From Pseudoduganella umbonata (GTDB taxonomy: Bacteria; Pseudomonadota; Gammaproteobacteria; Burkholderiales; Burkholderiaceae_D): a stretch of 64,000 nt of DNA. Under the pieces are notes generated by a model that did no database searches, was not told the origin of the DNA, and saw only the letters and a list, made by a program, of their open reading frames with translations. Location: positions 124,001-188,000 of the forward strand of contig NZ_JACHXS010000011.1 of assembly GCF_014192225.1 (NCBI RefSeq), written 5' to 3'. A program made the position numbers and the translations under genes. This document shows, one piece after another, positions 32,551 through 45,319 of this stretch (positions are counted from its first letter, which is position 1; the number at the start of each line of letters is the position of its first letter).

Positions 32551-34608
32551 ATGAACCCCGTAATGAAGAAATTCGGCTGGGCAGCGCTATCGCTGGCCGG
32601 CGCGAGCGCGTTGGGCGTCGTCGCCCTGAAGCGCGGCGAACCGATCAGCGCTATCTGGATCGTCATCGCCGCCGTCTGTGTGTACCTGATCGCCTACCGC
32701 TTCTACAGCCTGTTCATCGCGCGCGACGTGATGCAGCTCGATGCGAAGCGCATGACCCCGGCCTACAAGCACAACGACGGCCTCGATTACGTCCCCACCA
32801 ACAAGAACGTGCTGTTCGGGCACCACTTCGCCGCCATCGCCGGCGCCGGCCCGCTGGTCGGCCCGGTGCTGGCCGCGCAGATGGGCTACCTGCCCGGCAT
32901 GCTGTGGATCCTGGCCGGTGTGGTATTCGCCGGCGCCGTGCAGGATTTCATGGTGCTGTTCCTGTCGATGCGCCGCGACGGCCGCTCGCTGGGTGACCTG
33001 ATCAAGTCCGAGCTGGGGCCGATCCCCGGCAATATCGCGCTGCTGGGCACCTTCATGATCATGGTGATCATCCTGGCCGTGCTGGCGCTGATCGTCGTGA
33101 AGGCCCTGACCGGCTCGCCGTGGGGGTCGTTCACCGTGATGGCCACGATCCCGATCGCCATCTTCATGGGCGTCTATTCGCGCTACTTCCGCGTGGGGCG
33201 CATCGGAGAAGTGTCCATCATCGGCTTCGTGCTGCTGATGCTGGCCATCGTCGGCGGCCAGTACGTGCAGGAACACGAGGCGCTGGCGCCGATGTTCATG
33301 TTTACCGGCACCGAGCTGACGTGGATGCTGATCGGCTACGGCTTCATCGCCTCCGTGCTGCCCGTGTGGCTGCTGCTGGCGCCGCGCGACTACCTGTCGA
33401 CGTTCCTGAAGATCGGCACCATCGTCGCACTGGCGCTGGGCATCATCATCGTGGCGCCCACGCTGCAGATGCCGTCGATCACGCGCTTCATCGACGGCAC
33501 CGGCCCGGTCTGGTCCGGCAACCTGTTCCCGTTCCTGTTCATCACGATCGCCTGCGGCGCCGTGTCCGGCTTCCACGCGCTGATCTCTTCCGGCACCACG
33601 CCGAAGATGATCGAGAACGAAACGCACGCCCGCTTCATCGGCTACGGCGCGATGCTGATGGAATCGTTCGTCGCCATCATGGCGCTGATCGCCGCTTCCA
33701 CCATCGAGCCGGGCATCTACTTCGCGATGAACAGCCCGGCCGCGCTGATCGGCACCACGCCGGAATCGGCCGCCGCGGCGATCTCGCAGTGGGGCTTCTA
33801 CGTGACGCCGGAAATGCTGACGCAGATGGCCAAGGACGTGGGCGAGCACACCATCATCTCGCGCGCCGGCGGCGCACCGACGCTGGCGGTGGGCATGGCG
33901 CACATCCTCTCCAACGTGATCGGCGGCCAGGCCATGATGGCCTTCTGGTACCACTTCGCGATCCTGTTCGAGGCGCTGTTCATCCTGACCGCCGTCGACG
34001 CGGGCACGCGCGCCGGCCGCTTCATGCTCCAGGATCTGCTGGGCGCCTTCGCCCCGGCCATGAAAGAGACCGACAACCTGTTCGCCAGCCTGGTGGCGAC
34101 CGCACTGTGCGTGGCGGCGTGGGGCTACTTCCTGTACCAGGGCGTGGTCGATCCGCTGGGCGGCATCAACACGCTGTGGCCGCTGTTCGGCATCGCCAAC
34201 CAGATGCTGGCCGGTATCGCGCTGATCCTCGCCACCGTGGTGCTGTTCAAGATGAAGCGTGCCCGCTATGCATGGGTGACGATCGTGCCGACGATCTGGC
34301 TGCTGATCTGCACGCTGTATGCGGGCTGGCTGAAGGTGTTCGACGCGAATCCGAAGATCGGCTTCCTGTCCCATGCCGACAAGTACTCGGCGGCGCTGGA
34401 CAAGGGTGAAGTACTGGCCCCGGCCAAGTCGCTCGACCAGATGAGCCAGGTGATCTTCAACGACTACATCAATGCCGGCCTGGCCGCCTTCTTCATGGTG
34501 GTGGTGCTGTCGGTGCTGGTGTTCGGCGTACGCATGGCGCTGCGTGCCAATGCCGCGGCCCATCCAAGCCACAAGGAAACGCCGCCACAGATGATGCCGG
34601 CGCAGTAA
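32551..34608 (+). CDS. cstA: carbon starvation protein CstA / pyruvate transporter
   Basis: 685-residue integral membrane protein of the CstA family with about 16-18 hydrophobic segments. Family signatures include VLFGHHFAAIAGAGPLVGPVLAAQMG, SGFHALISSGTTPK and AVDAGTRAGRFMLQD. CstA and BtsT are pyruvate/H+ symporters in E. coli; CstA has also been linked to peptide use. GGAGG lies 7 bases before the ATG. It is followed 16 bases later by its usual small partner. Regulation is probably by the divergent Cache kinase and NarL-type regulator, analogous to BtsSR. Confidence 0.95.
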   Translation: MNPVMKKFGWAALSLAGASALGVVALKRGEPISAIWIVIAAVCVYLIAYRFYSLFIARDVMQLDAKRMTPAYKHNDGLDYVPTNKNVLFGHHFAAIAGAGPLVGPVLAAQMGYLPGMLWILAGVVFAGAVQDFMVLFLSMRRDGRSLGDLIKSELGPIPGNIALLGTFMIMVIILAVLALIVVKALTGSPWGSFTVMATIPIAIFMGVYSRYFRVGRIGEVSIIGFVLLMLAIVGGQYVQEHEALAPMFMFTGTELTWMLIGYGFIASVLPVWLLLAPRDYLSTFLKIGTIVALALGIIIVAPTLQMPSITRFIDGTGPVWSGNLFPFLFITIACGAVSGFHALISSGTTPKMIENETHARFIGYGAMLMESFVAIMALIAASTIEPGIYFAMNSPAALIGTTPESAAAAISQWGFYVTPEMLTQMAKDVGEHTIISRAGGAPTLAVGMAHILSNVIGGQAMMAFWYHFAILFEALFILTAVDAGTRAGRFMLQDLLGAFAPAMKETDNLFASLVATALCVAAWGYFLYQGVVDPLGGINTLWPLFGIANQMLAGIALILATVVLFKMKRARYAWVTIVPTIWLLICTLYAGWLKVFDANPKIGFLSHADKYSAALDKGEVLAPAKSLDQMSQVIFNDYINAGLAAFFMVVVLSVLVFGVRMALRANAAAHPSHKETPPQMMPAQ

Positions 34609-34624
34609 AGCGAGCGAGAACGCC

Positions 34625-34825
34625 ATGTTCGATGAAATCGTCAAGGCCGGGCGCTACCTCGGCCAGAGCATGCGGCTGATGGTGGGCCTGCCGGAGTACG
34701 ACACCTACGTGGCGCACTGCGAGGCCACGCACCCGGACCAGCCGGTCATGAGCTACGAGGAGTTCTTCAAGGAACGCCAGGAAGCCCGATACGGCGGTGC
34801 AGGCAAGCGGGGTGGCTGCTGCTGA
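34625..34825 (+). CDS. YbdD/YjiX family protein
   Basis: 66-residue cytoplasmic protein with the family pattern GRYLGQSMRLMVGLPEYDTYVAH...HPDQPVMSYEEFFKERQEARYGG. The gene nearly always follows cstA or btsT and is needed for, or improves, their transport activity. It ends with GGCC. A strong terminator follows. Confidence 0.93.
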   Translation: MFDEIVKAGRYLGQSMRLMVGLPEYDTYVAHCEATHPDQPVMSYEEFFKERQEARYGGAGKRGGCC

Positions 34826-34852
34826 CGCGGCGCGCCAGCCCATGACGACGGA

Positions 34853-34885
34853 CGGCCCGGTCGCGCAAGCGGCCGGGCCGTTTTT
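34853..34885 (+). terminator. rho-independent terminator of cstA operon
   Basis: CGGCCCGG and CCGGGCCG pair around a 12-base loop, followed by TTTTT. Confidence 0.85.
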
Positions 34886-35044
34886 CCATCCGCGCCCGGA
34901 GCACGGGGCCGGCGTTCACGAACCGGAATACGAGGTATCGCGAGAAAAGACTTCATCGACCGGCGCCCTCTTGCTAAGGTCCTGTCACGAAAAACATGAC
35001 GCCAGGGCGGCGCGGCCGAAGCCCCCATGGCAAACGGAGACAGG

Positions 35045-37249
35045 ATGCGTGACACGCGACAACGAGCGGGTGCTGGCCGGCGGATCGCCCTGGCCGGTGC
35101 GGCGGCAGCACTTGTGACGGGCTGCGCCCACAGCCCTCCCCCCTCTGCCCAGCCCGAACTCGGCGTGCGCAGCAAGGGCATCGTCGACACCGGCGGCTTG
35201 CGTTTCCGGGATGCCAACGGCAACGGGCGGCTGGACCGCTACGAGGACTGGCGCCTGTCGCCGCAGGCGCGGACAGCCGCCCTGCTGGACAGGATGACCC
35301 TCGCCCAGAAGGCCGGCCTGATGCTGATCGATACCCTGAACGCCGGGTGTGCGGGGGATGCCGGCACCACGCAAGCGGCCCGGTTCGTCCACGAGGCACG
35401 CATGGTCCGCTTCATCCTGCGCAACATGGCGAGCGCCAGTCCGGACTCGTGTGACGTCAAGCCCGGGCGCAATGGCCATACGGTCACCCCTGCGCAACTG
35501 GCCGCCTTCCACAACGCCGTGCAGGCCATGGCCGAAGCGGAGCCGCTCGGCATTCCCGTGCTCTTCAAGGACAACCAGCGCAACCACTACAACAACGATC
35601 CGCGCTTCGGCATCTCGAGCGGCGCCGGCGCATTCACCGAGTTCCCGCGCGAAGCCGGCATCGCCGCCGCGGCACTGGGCAGCGGCAGCATGGCGCCCGT
35701 GGAGGCGTTGACCGCGGTGATGGGCGAGGAATACCGGTCCGTCGGGCTGCGCGGGGTGTACGCCTACATGGCCGACCTGGCGACGGAACCGCGCTGGTAC
35801 CGCGTGTCCGAGACGTTCACGGAAAATGCCGATCTCAATGCCGGCATCATGCGCTCCCTGGTCATGGGCCTGCAAGGCGGGCCGCTGAATCCGCGCTCCG
35901 CGGTGGCGCTGACGATGAAGCATTTCCCGGGAGGCGGCCCGCAGGAGCAAGGCCTGGATCCACACTACACGTTCGGCAAACGGCAGGTCTACCCTGGCAA
36001 TAATTTTGCCTACCACCTGAAGCCCTTCCAGGCCGCGATCGACGCCGGTGTCTCGTCCATCATGCCTTACTACGGCGTCCCCATCGGCGTTGTCCATGAA
36101 GGCGTCAGGTATGACGACACGGGCTTCGCCTTCAATCGCCAGATCGTGACCGACCTGCTGCGCGGGAAGCTCGGCTTCAAGGGCTACGTCAATTCCGATA
36201 CCGGGATCGTCACCGACCGCGCCTGGGGGCTGGAAGACAGGACGGTGCCGGAACGCGTCGCTGCCGCCGTCAACGCCGGTGTCGATCTGCTGTCCGGCTT
36301 CAGCGATCCCGGCGTCATTACCGCGCTGGTTGCCGAGGGGCTGGTGTCGGCCGAACGTGTCGACGAGGCGGCCGGCAGGCTCCTACTCGAGCAATTCCAG
36401 CTCGGGTTGTTCGAAAACCCCTATGTGGATGTCTCGCGGGTCGCAACGGTCATCGGCAGCGAAGCCCATCGTGCCAAGGGCATGGAAGTACAGAAGCAGT
36501 CCATCGTCCTGCTCCAGAATGGCATGCAGACGCATGGCAGGCTGCTTCCGCTGGCGGCGGGCAAGCGGATCTATACGATGGGCATGGGCCGGGCCGACGT
36601 CGAAAAGTACGGTTACCAGGTGACCGATGGCAGCGGCACCGGGTCCGGCAAGCGCCCGGCCGCGGCGGGCCACGATGCCGCGATCATCCGGGTCCAGGTG
36701 ACCAACCCGGCCAAAGTCACGCTCGGCTACCGCACGAAGGAGCTGGGCGCCGATCCGGCCAGGCCCAATCCGCGCACCGGGAAACCGTGGGGCGCGGAGG
36801 ATTCCTGCAATCTGTTCCCGGCCAGGAATCCACGTTGTGCCGACGACCTGGGGCTGCTGTTCGGCGGTGCCTTCCCCTGGGAAGTGAACAATCTCTCGTT
36901 CACCACCATGGCGGCTTCGCAATCGTGGCAGGTGACGCCGGCACTGGCAGACATCCAGGCCGTCATGAACGAGATAGGGCCGGAACGCACGGTCCTCGTC
37001 ATTTATTTCCGGCAGCCGTATGTCCTCGACGAAGCGAGCGGCCTGAGGTCGGCGGCAGCGATCCTGGGGACCTTCGGTGTGAGCGATACGGCGGTCATGG
37101 AAGTCGTCAGCGGAAAATTCAAACCGATCGGCAAGATGCCGTTTGCCCTGGCCGACAAGCTCGAGGCCATCGTCGACAAGCAATCCGACGTACCCGGATA
37201 TGCGCCGGCCGATACGCTGTATCCCTACGGCTTCGGCATGACTTACTGA
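35045..37249 (+). CDS. glycoside hydrolase family 3 lipoprotein
   Basis: 734 residues with a lipoprotein leader (ALVTGC, Cys about 27), so it is anchored to a membrane. The GH3 N-terminal domain shows KAGLMLID, MKHFPGGG and the nucleophile region GFKGYVNSDTGIV. The C-terminal part has the family end YPYGFGMTY. An unusual segment with cysteines (residues about 570-610, DSCNLFPARNPRCADD) may be an insertion. Expected reaction is exo-hydrolysis of beta-linked sugars; substrate unknown. GGAG 5 bases before the ATG supports this start over one six codons upstream. Confidence 0.85.
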   Translation: MRDTRQRAGAGRRIALAGAAAALVTGCAHSPPPSAQPELGVRSKGIVDTGGLRFRDANGNGRLDRYEDWRLSPQARTAALLDRMTLAQKAGLMLIDTLNAGCAGDAGTTQAARFVHEARMVRFILRNMASASPDSCDVKPGRNGHTVTPAQLAAFHNAVQAMAEAEPLGIPVLFKDNQRNHYNNDPRFGISSGAGAFTEFPREAGIAAAALGSGSMAPVEALTAVMGEEYRSVGLRGVYAYMADLATEPRWYRVSETFTENADLNAGIMRSLVMGLQGGPLNPRSAVALTMKHFPGGGPQEQGLDPHYTFGKRQVYPGNNFAYHLKPFQAAIDAGVSSIMPYYGVPIGVVHEGVRYDDTGFAFNRQIVTDLLRGKLGFKGYVNSDTGIVTDRAWGLEDRTVPERVAAAVNAGVDLLSGFSDPGVITALVAEGLVSAERVDEAAGRLLLEQFQLGLFENPYVDVSRVATVIGSEAHRAKGMEVQKQSIVLLQNGMQTHGRLLPLAAGKRIYTMGMGRADVEKYGYQVTDGSGTGSGKRPAAAGHDAAIIRVQVTNPAKVTLGYRTKELGADPARPNPRTGKPWGAEDSCNLFPARNPRCADDLGLLFGGAFPWEVNNLSFTTMAASQSWQVTPALADIQAVMNEIGPERTVLVIYFRQPYVLDEASGLRSAAAILGTFGVSDTAVMEVVSGKFKPIGKMPFALADKLEAIVDKQSDVPGYAPADTLYPYGFGMTY

Positions 37250-37358
37250 ACGCAGGGGATTCCGGTGAATTAAACCAGCCGGTAGCTGCAGTGGTGACAA
37301 TGTGAGAGATTTTCCACGGGCAGCTCTTCTATACTGGGGCTTTCCCTCCCCTGTCCCC

Positions 37359-38912
37359 ATGCGCCTCTTCCTGCTTGCCCTGACCTTCTGCGCCGCGACC
37401 GCCGCGCAGGCCGCCGACACATTCGCCTTTCCGCTGCAGCCCGGCCCCCATGCCGTAGGCCTGCAGGTCAAGCAGCAGTACGACCGCTCCCGGGTGTACA
37501 AGACGCGCGTGTCGCTCGTCACCGGCAAGCCGGCCAGTGGCGAACGGGCGCGGCCGATGCAGATGCTGGTGTGGTATCCGGCCGCGCGCGGCGGCAAGCC
37601 GGTGACGTTCCGCGATTACTACGCCACCGGGGCCACCGAGGCGGACCTCACGCTCGATGCCGCCGAGGTCGGGCGCATCACGGACGCACAGCTTGCAGAA
37701 CAGATCTCGGGCTGGCCCGCCGGCGCCGAGGCAGTGGCGCGCCCGATGTGGGCGGTGCGCGATGCGCCGGCAAAGCCGGGCAAGTTCCCTGTCGTGATCT
37801 ATGCGCCGAGCTTCAGTGCCGGGGCGGCGGAAAACGCCGACCTGTGCGAATACCTCGCCAGCCACGGCTACATCGTGCTCGCCAGTGTCTCGCAGGGAGC
37901 GCACCAGCGGTCCATGACACTGGACGTGGAAGGCGTGGAAACGCAAGCCGCCGACATCGCCTGGCTGATCTCCCAGGCCGGCACCATGGCCAATGCCGAC
38001 ACCGACCGGCTGGCGGTGGCCGGCTTCAGCTGGGGCGGATTGGCCAACGTGGTGGCGGCCGCCAGGGACGATCGCATCAAGGCGCTCGTCAGCCTGGATG
38101 GCTCGGTGCGCTATTTCCCCGACATGGTCGACGGCGGCAAGGCCGCGATTCCTTACGTGACGCCGGCACGGGTGGCGGTGCCGATGCTGTACGTCGCCCA
38201 GCGCCCCGCAACGATCGAGGAGCTGAACCGGAACGAAAAGAGCACCGGCTTCAGCCTGCTGAACCGCATGACCTACGCCGATGTGTACGTGGTGACGATG
38301 CACCCCATGCAGCACCGGCATTTTTCCGCACAGGGCCTGCACCTGGCGCGCGACGGCGAATTCGACGGCGACTACACGCGCGACGACGTCACGGCGGCCT
38401 ATGGCTGGATGGCGCGCTACGTGCATCGCTTCCTCGACGGCTACCTGAAGGACGACGCGGCGGCGCGCACCTTCATGGCCAACAAACCGGTGGCGAACGG
38501 CGTGCCACGGCACATGGTGTCGCTCGATGCCCGGCCCGGCAGCGGCGTGCCGCCCACGCTGGAAAATTTCGCCGCGCAACTGGCGGCGCGCGGCTTCGAC
38601 AACGCGGCGGCGATCCACGACGAGCTGAAAGCGCAAGGCGCCACCTTCAAGCTCGAGCCGCATGACATCAACAGCTGGGGCTACGAGCTGCTGCGCGGCG
38701 GGATGGCGCGCGAATCGGTGGCGATCTTCCGCTTCGGCACGCAGCTGCATCCAAAGGACGCCAACCTGTACGACAGCCTCGGCGAAGCGCAGGCCAAGGC
38801 CGGCCAGCGCGAAGCGGCGATCGACAACTACCGGCGCTCGCTGGCGCTGAACCCGAAAAATGCCAACGCCGTCGAACGGCTGAAGGCGCTGGGGGCCCCC
38901 GCCGCGCCGTGA
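37359..38912 (+). CDS. exported alpha/beta hydrolase with C-terminal TPR
   Basis: 517 residues. A signal peptide (1-19, ending AQA) is followed by a dienelactone-hydrolase-like domain: FPVVIYAPSFSAGAAENADLCEYLASHGYIVLA and nucleophile elbow GFSWGG. A late His (MHPMQHRHFSA) could complete the triad. The last 120 residues carry tetratricopeptide repeats (LYDSLGEAQAKAGQREAAIDNYRRSLALNPKN). This esterase-TPR arrangement recurs in secreted proteins of Proteobacteria; the substrate is unknown. The start MRLFLLALTF lies in a leader-like context; no strong ribosome site is visible. Confidence 0.82.
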   Translation: MRLFLLALTFCAATAAQAADTFAFPLQPGPHAVGLQVKQQYDRSRVYKTRVSLVTGKPASGERARPMQMLVWYPAARGGKPVTFRDYYATGATEADLTLDAAEVGRITDAQLAEQISGWPAGAEAVARPMWAVRDAPAKPGKFPVVIYAPSFSAGAAENADLCEYLASHGYIVLASVSQGAHQRSMTLDVEGVETQAADIAWLISQAGTMANADTDRLAVAGFSWGGLANVVAAARDDRIKALVSLDGSVRYFPDMVDGGKAAIPYVTPARVAVPMLYVAQRPATIEELNRNEKSTGFSLLNRMTYADVYVVTMHPMQHRHFSAQGLHLARDGEFDGDYTRDDVTAAYGWMARYVHRFLDGYLKDDAAARTFMANKPVANGVPRHMVSLDARPGSGVPPTLENFAAQLAARGFDNAAAIHDELKAQGATFKLEPHDINSWGYELLRGGMARESVAIFRFGTQLHPKDANLYDSLGEAQAKAGQREAAIDNYRRSLALNPKNANAVERLKALGAPAAP

Positions 38913-38941
38913 ACCCTGTGGCAGCACCGGAATATTTTCCG

Positions 38942-39161
38942 AAAACCGGTGGCGTAGCAGGGGTTTCGAGGAGCATCGCTCCTCGCCTGCGCAGCGGAGA
39001 TAGCCTGCAGGCTATCTCTCCTTCCAGGCCCCCCAAAAATCGAAGTGTTGCAAAAAAACCGGTGGCGTAGCAGGGGTTTCGAGGCGCCGCGCGCCTCGCC
39101 TGCGCAGCGGAGATAGCCTGCAGGCTATCTCTCCTTCCAGACACCGGTTTTTTTGCAACAC
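38942..39161. repeat. two-copy 86-bp hairpin element with 20-bp inverted ends
   Basis: Copies at 38942-39027 and 39055-39140 (period 113). Each has a variable hairpin (CGAGGAGC-ATC-GCTCCTCG versus CGAGGCGC-CGC-GCGCCTCG) and an identical palindrome (AGATAGCCTGCAGGCTATCT). The second copy is enclosed by a perfect 20-bp inverted repeat (39045-39064 with 39142-39161, GTGTTGC-A7-CCGGTG). It fills most of the 388-base gap 38913-39300, which has no gene. Confidence 0.88.
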
Positions 39162-39300
39162 GCTGCCAGCGGTGTCGCACGACATCCCCGTCCAATATTA
39201 ACAACAGGAAATTTAACGCAGGGAAATTAGACAGACATCAAGGCGCCGCCTTTCCGTACGGATAAAGTTTTCCTGATGGAATCCTTGAGCGGCGGCGGAC

Positions 39301-42339
<3,039 letters not shown>

Positions 42340-42340
42340 A

Positions 42341-44485
42341 ATGGCAGCACCCTTCCCCCCTCAACGCGGTACCGTGCTGGTCGCCGACGATGACCCCGTC
42401 ATGCGTCTCCTGATGCTGGAGATGCTGGCCCAGGTCGGGCTGGACACGATCGAGGCCGAAGACGGCGAGCAGGCGGTGGCCTGCTTCGACCGGCTCGCGC
42501 CCGACCTGGTACTGCTCGACGTGGAAATGCCGCGGATGGACGGCTTCGACGTGTGCCGCGCGATCCGGGCCCGCGAGCTGGGACGCGGCCATACCACCTC
42601 GGTGCCGATCGTGATGGTGACCGGCGACGACGACCTGAAAGCCGTGACCCAGGCTTACGAAGCCGGTGCCACCGACTTCGTGTCGAAGCCGATCAACTGG
42701 CCGATCCTGGGACACCGGGTGCTGTACGTGCTGCGCGCCAGCGACGCGATCGCCCGCCTGCGCATCGCCGATGCGCACAACCGCGCCGTGCTGGCGGCGA
42801 TCCCGGATACGTTCTTCCGCATGAGCCCGGACGGCTACTATCTCGACTACGAACAGGGCCACGATCCGGGCGCCGCGTTCACCGAGCAGCAGTGCGTGGG
42901 CCGGCACGTGCGCGACGTGCTGCCGCGCGCCATCGCCGAGCGGCTGCTGGACCAGTTGAAGACGGTGCTCGACACCCACTCGATCCGCTCGGTCGACTAC
43001 GCGCTGGAACGCGACGATACGGTGCACCACTTCGAGGCCCGCCTCGTCAGCACCGGTGCCGGCGAAGTCCTGGGGCTGGTGCGCGACATCAGCGAACGCA
43101 AGCGCACCGAGGAACAGATCCGCCGGCTGGCTTATTGCGACAGCCTGACCGGCATTCCGAACCGGCAGGCGTTCCTGGAAATGCTGGAGCGCGAACTGGA
43201 ACGCTCGCGCCAGCACGGCCGCAAGTTCGCGATCCTGTTCATGGACCTGGATTCGTTCAAGCGCATCAACGACACGCTGGGCCACGACGTGGGCGACCTG
43301 CTGCTGAAGGTCGTGTCCGAGCGGCTGCACGAAACGATCCGCCCGGGCGACGTGGTGGCGCACCAGGGGCTCGGCGAGGCAGCGTCGCGCGGTATCCCGG
43401 AACGGCGCGGCAACAACCTGGCACGGCTGGGCGGGGACGAGTTCACGATCCTGATTCCCGACCTGGACCGCGTGGATGATGCGCTGAACGTGGCCCACCG
43501 CGTCAAGGATGCGATGCGGCGGCCGTTCCACCTGGACGGGCACGAGATCTTCGTCACGGCCAGCATCGGCATTTCTCTGTACCCGGAAGACGGCGACGAT
43601 TCGACATCGTTGCTGAAATACGCCGACACGGCGATGTACCACGCGAAGAACTGCGGCAAGAACAACGCGAAGCTGTACAGCTCGGCGCTGACGACGCAGA
43701 TGATGAGCCATGTGAAGCTGGAGATCGGACTGCGCCGCGCGCTGCAGAACAACGAGCTGTACCTGCAATACCAGCCGCAGATCGACGTGCGCAGTGCCCG
43801 GATGGTCGGTGTCGAGGCGCTGGTGCGCTGGCGCCATCCGGAACACGGCATCGTCGGGCCGAACGAGTTCATTCCGCTTGCCGAGGAAACCGGCCTGATC
43901 GTGCCGATCGGCGCCTGGGTGCTGCGCACCGCATGCGGCCAGGCGCGCGCGTGGCAGGAGCAGGCCGGCCGCCCGGTGCGGGTCGCCGTGAACCTGTCGG
44001 CACGCCAGTTCAAGGACGAGAACCTGGCGCAGACGGTGCTGTCGGTGCTGAACGACACGGGCCTCGACCCGTGCCTGCTGGAGCTGGAACTGACCGAAGG
44101 CACGCTGATGGACGATGCGGTGGCCACGCTGGCCACGCTGGAACAGCTGCGGGCCATCGGCGTGTACCTGTCGATCGACGATTTCGGCACCGGCTACTCG
44201 TCGATGAACTACCTGAAGCGCTTCGACGTGCGCGCGCTGAAGATCGACCGCAGCTTCATCAGCGGGCTACCGGAAGATTCCGAAAACGCTGCGATCACGC
44301 GCGCCATCATCGCCATGGCGCATGGGCTGAAGCTGGCCGTGGTGGCCGAAGGCGTGGAAACGGGCGAGCAGCTGCAGTTGCTGGAGCAGTACGGCTGCGA
44401 CATGGCGCAGGGCTACCTGCTGGGGCGGCCGTCGTCGGGAGAAGCGATCGGCGAGATGCTGATGGGAGAAGCGTTGACTCGTTGA
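42341..44485 (+). CDS. REC-PAS-GGDEF-EAL response regulator
   Basis: 714 residues: receiver (1-130; VADDDPVMR, LLDVEMPRMDG, SKPI), PAS (about 145-255), GGDEF (about 265-445) with intact LGGDEF, and EAL (about 455-705) with GVEALVRW, DDFGTGYSSM and EGVET. Both cyclase and phosphodiesterase motifs are intact. It starts one base after the hybrid kinase stop, so its receiver is the natural acceptor for that kinase's HPt. An insertion of about 20 residues (HQGLGEAASRGIPERRGN) precedes the GGDEF motif. Confidence 0.94.
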   Translation: MAAPFPPQRGTVLVADDDPVMRLLMLEMLAQVGLDTIEAEDGEQAVACFDRLAPDLVLLDVEMPRMDGFDVCRAIRARELGRGHTTSVPIVMVTGDDDLKAVTQAYEAGATDFVSKPINWPILGHRVLYVLRASDAIARLRIADAHNRAVLAAIPDTFFRMSPDGYYLDYEQGHDPGAAFTEQQCVGRHVRDVLPRAIAERLLDQLKTVLDTHSIRSVDYALERDDTVHHFEARLVSTGAGEVLGLVRDISERKRTEEQIRRLAYCDSLTGIPNRQAFLEMLERELERSRQHGRKFAILFMDLDSFKRINDTLGHDVGDLLLKVVSERLHETIRPGDVVAHQGLGEAASRGIPERRGNNLARLGGDEFTILIPDLDRVDDALNVAHRVKDAMRRPFHLDGHEIFVTASIGISLYPEDGDDSTSLLKYADTAMYHAKNCGKNNAKLYSSALTTQMMSHVKLEIGLRRALQNNELYLQYQPQIDVRSARMVGVEALVRWRHPEHGIVGPNEFIPLAEETGLIVPIGAWVLRTACGQARAWQEQAGRPVRVAVNLSARQFKDENLAQTVLSVLNDTGLDPCLLELELTEGTLMDDAVATLATLEQLRAIGVYLSIDDFGTGYSSMNYLKRFDVRALKIDRSFISGLPEDSENAAITRAIIAMAHGLKLAVVAEGVETGEQLQLLEQYGCDMAQGYLLGRPSSGEAIGEMLMGEALTR

Positions 44486-44516
44486 GCCGGGGTGCAGCCT
44501 GCGGCCGCCGGGTTCT

Positions 44517-44550
44517 GGTGTCGGACACCGGCTCCATGGTGTCGGACACC
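44517..44550. repeat. two 13-bp palindromes GGTGTCGGACACC
   Basis: Exact copies at 44517-44529 and 44538-44550, 21 bases apart. A degenerate copy lies at 523-535, and related CACCGGT palindromes occur at 38945-39148 and 51800-51865. All are between genes. Confidence 0.8.
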
Positions 44551-44565
44551 GGTGTTTGGTGAAAA

Positions 44566-44623
44566 AATGGGGACGGACCCTGTTTTTAAGGAAATTTCCT
44601 ATAAAACAGGGTCCGTCCCCATT
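44566..44623 (-). terminator. 21-bp inverted repeat, likely recR terminator
   Basis: Arms 44566-44586 and 44603-44623 (AATGGGGACGGACCC...) are perfectly complementary; the loop contains AGGAAATTTCCT. On the minus strand a T-run follows, 15 bases beyond the recR stop, so it can end the dnaX-recR transcript. It could also serve the plus-strand EAL gene. Confidence 0.7.
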
Positions 44624-44638
44624 ATTTAAGCAACTTTC

Positions 44639-45229
44639 CTAGGTGCTGCGCCGGTCCAGCATGGCGCGGGCGATCGTGCCGGCGTCCACGTATTCCAGTT
44701 CGCCGCCGACCGGCACGCCGCGGGCCAGGCGGCTGACCTGCAGGCCGCGCGCCTTCAGCATCTCGCTGATGTAGTGCGCGGTGGCTTCGCCCTCGTTCGT
44801 GAAGTTGGTGGCCAGCACGACTTCACCGACGACGCCGTCGGCGGCACGAGCCAGCAGCTTTTCCAGGTGGATGTCCTTCGGACCGATGCCGTCCAGCGGC
44901 GACAGCCGGCCCATCAGGACGAAGTACAGCCCCTTGTAGGTCAGCGTCTGCTCGATCATCGCCTGGTCGGCCGGCGTCTCGACGACGCACAGCAGGCGCC
45001 GGTCGCGCGCTTCGTCGGCGCACATGTCGCACACGTCGGCCTCGGTGAAGGTATTGCAGAGCGCGCAGTGATTGACCGATTCGACGGCCTGGTACAAGGC
45101 GCGCGACAGCATGGCCGCACCCTCGCGGTCGTGCTGCAGCAGGTGGAAGGCCATCCGCTGCGCCGACTTCGGCCCGACGCCGGGCAGCCGGCGCAGCGCC
45201 TCGGTAAGGTACTCCAGCGCTTTCGCCAT
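44639..45229 (-). CDS. recR: recombination mediator RecR
   Basis: 196-residue RecFOR component that loads RecA on gapped DNA. Helix-hairpin-helix LRRLPGVGPKSAQRMAFHLL (11-30), zinc-finger Cys set (CALCNTFTEADVCDMC) and Toprim (LCVVETPADQAMIEQT) are present; length is typical. It is last of the dnaX-ybaB-yciI-recR cluster, with 90 bases of short GCCAGCTCAGTT-like repeats between it and the yciI-like gene. Confidence 0.96.
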   Translation of the reverse strand: MAKALEYLTEALRRLPGVGPKSAQRMAFHLLQHDREGAAMLSRALYQAVESVNHCALCNTFTEADVCDMCADEARDRRLLCVVETPADQAMIEQTLTYKGLYFVLMGRLSPLDGIGPKDIHLEKLLARAADGVVGEVVLATNFTNEGEATAHYISEMLKARGLQVSRLARGVPVGGELEYVDAGTIARAMLDRRST

Positions 45230-45319
45230 TTACCGTTTCACCAAATGGATCGCCGGCTCAGGTGCCGGCTCAGTTGCCAGCTCAGTTGCCAACTCGATCG
45301 TCAGATTCGCCGCCATGCG

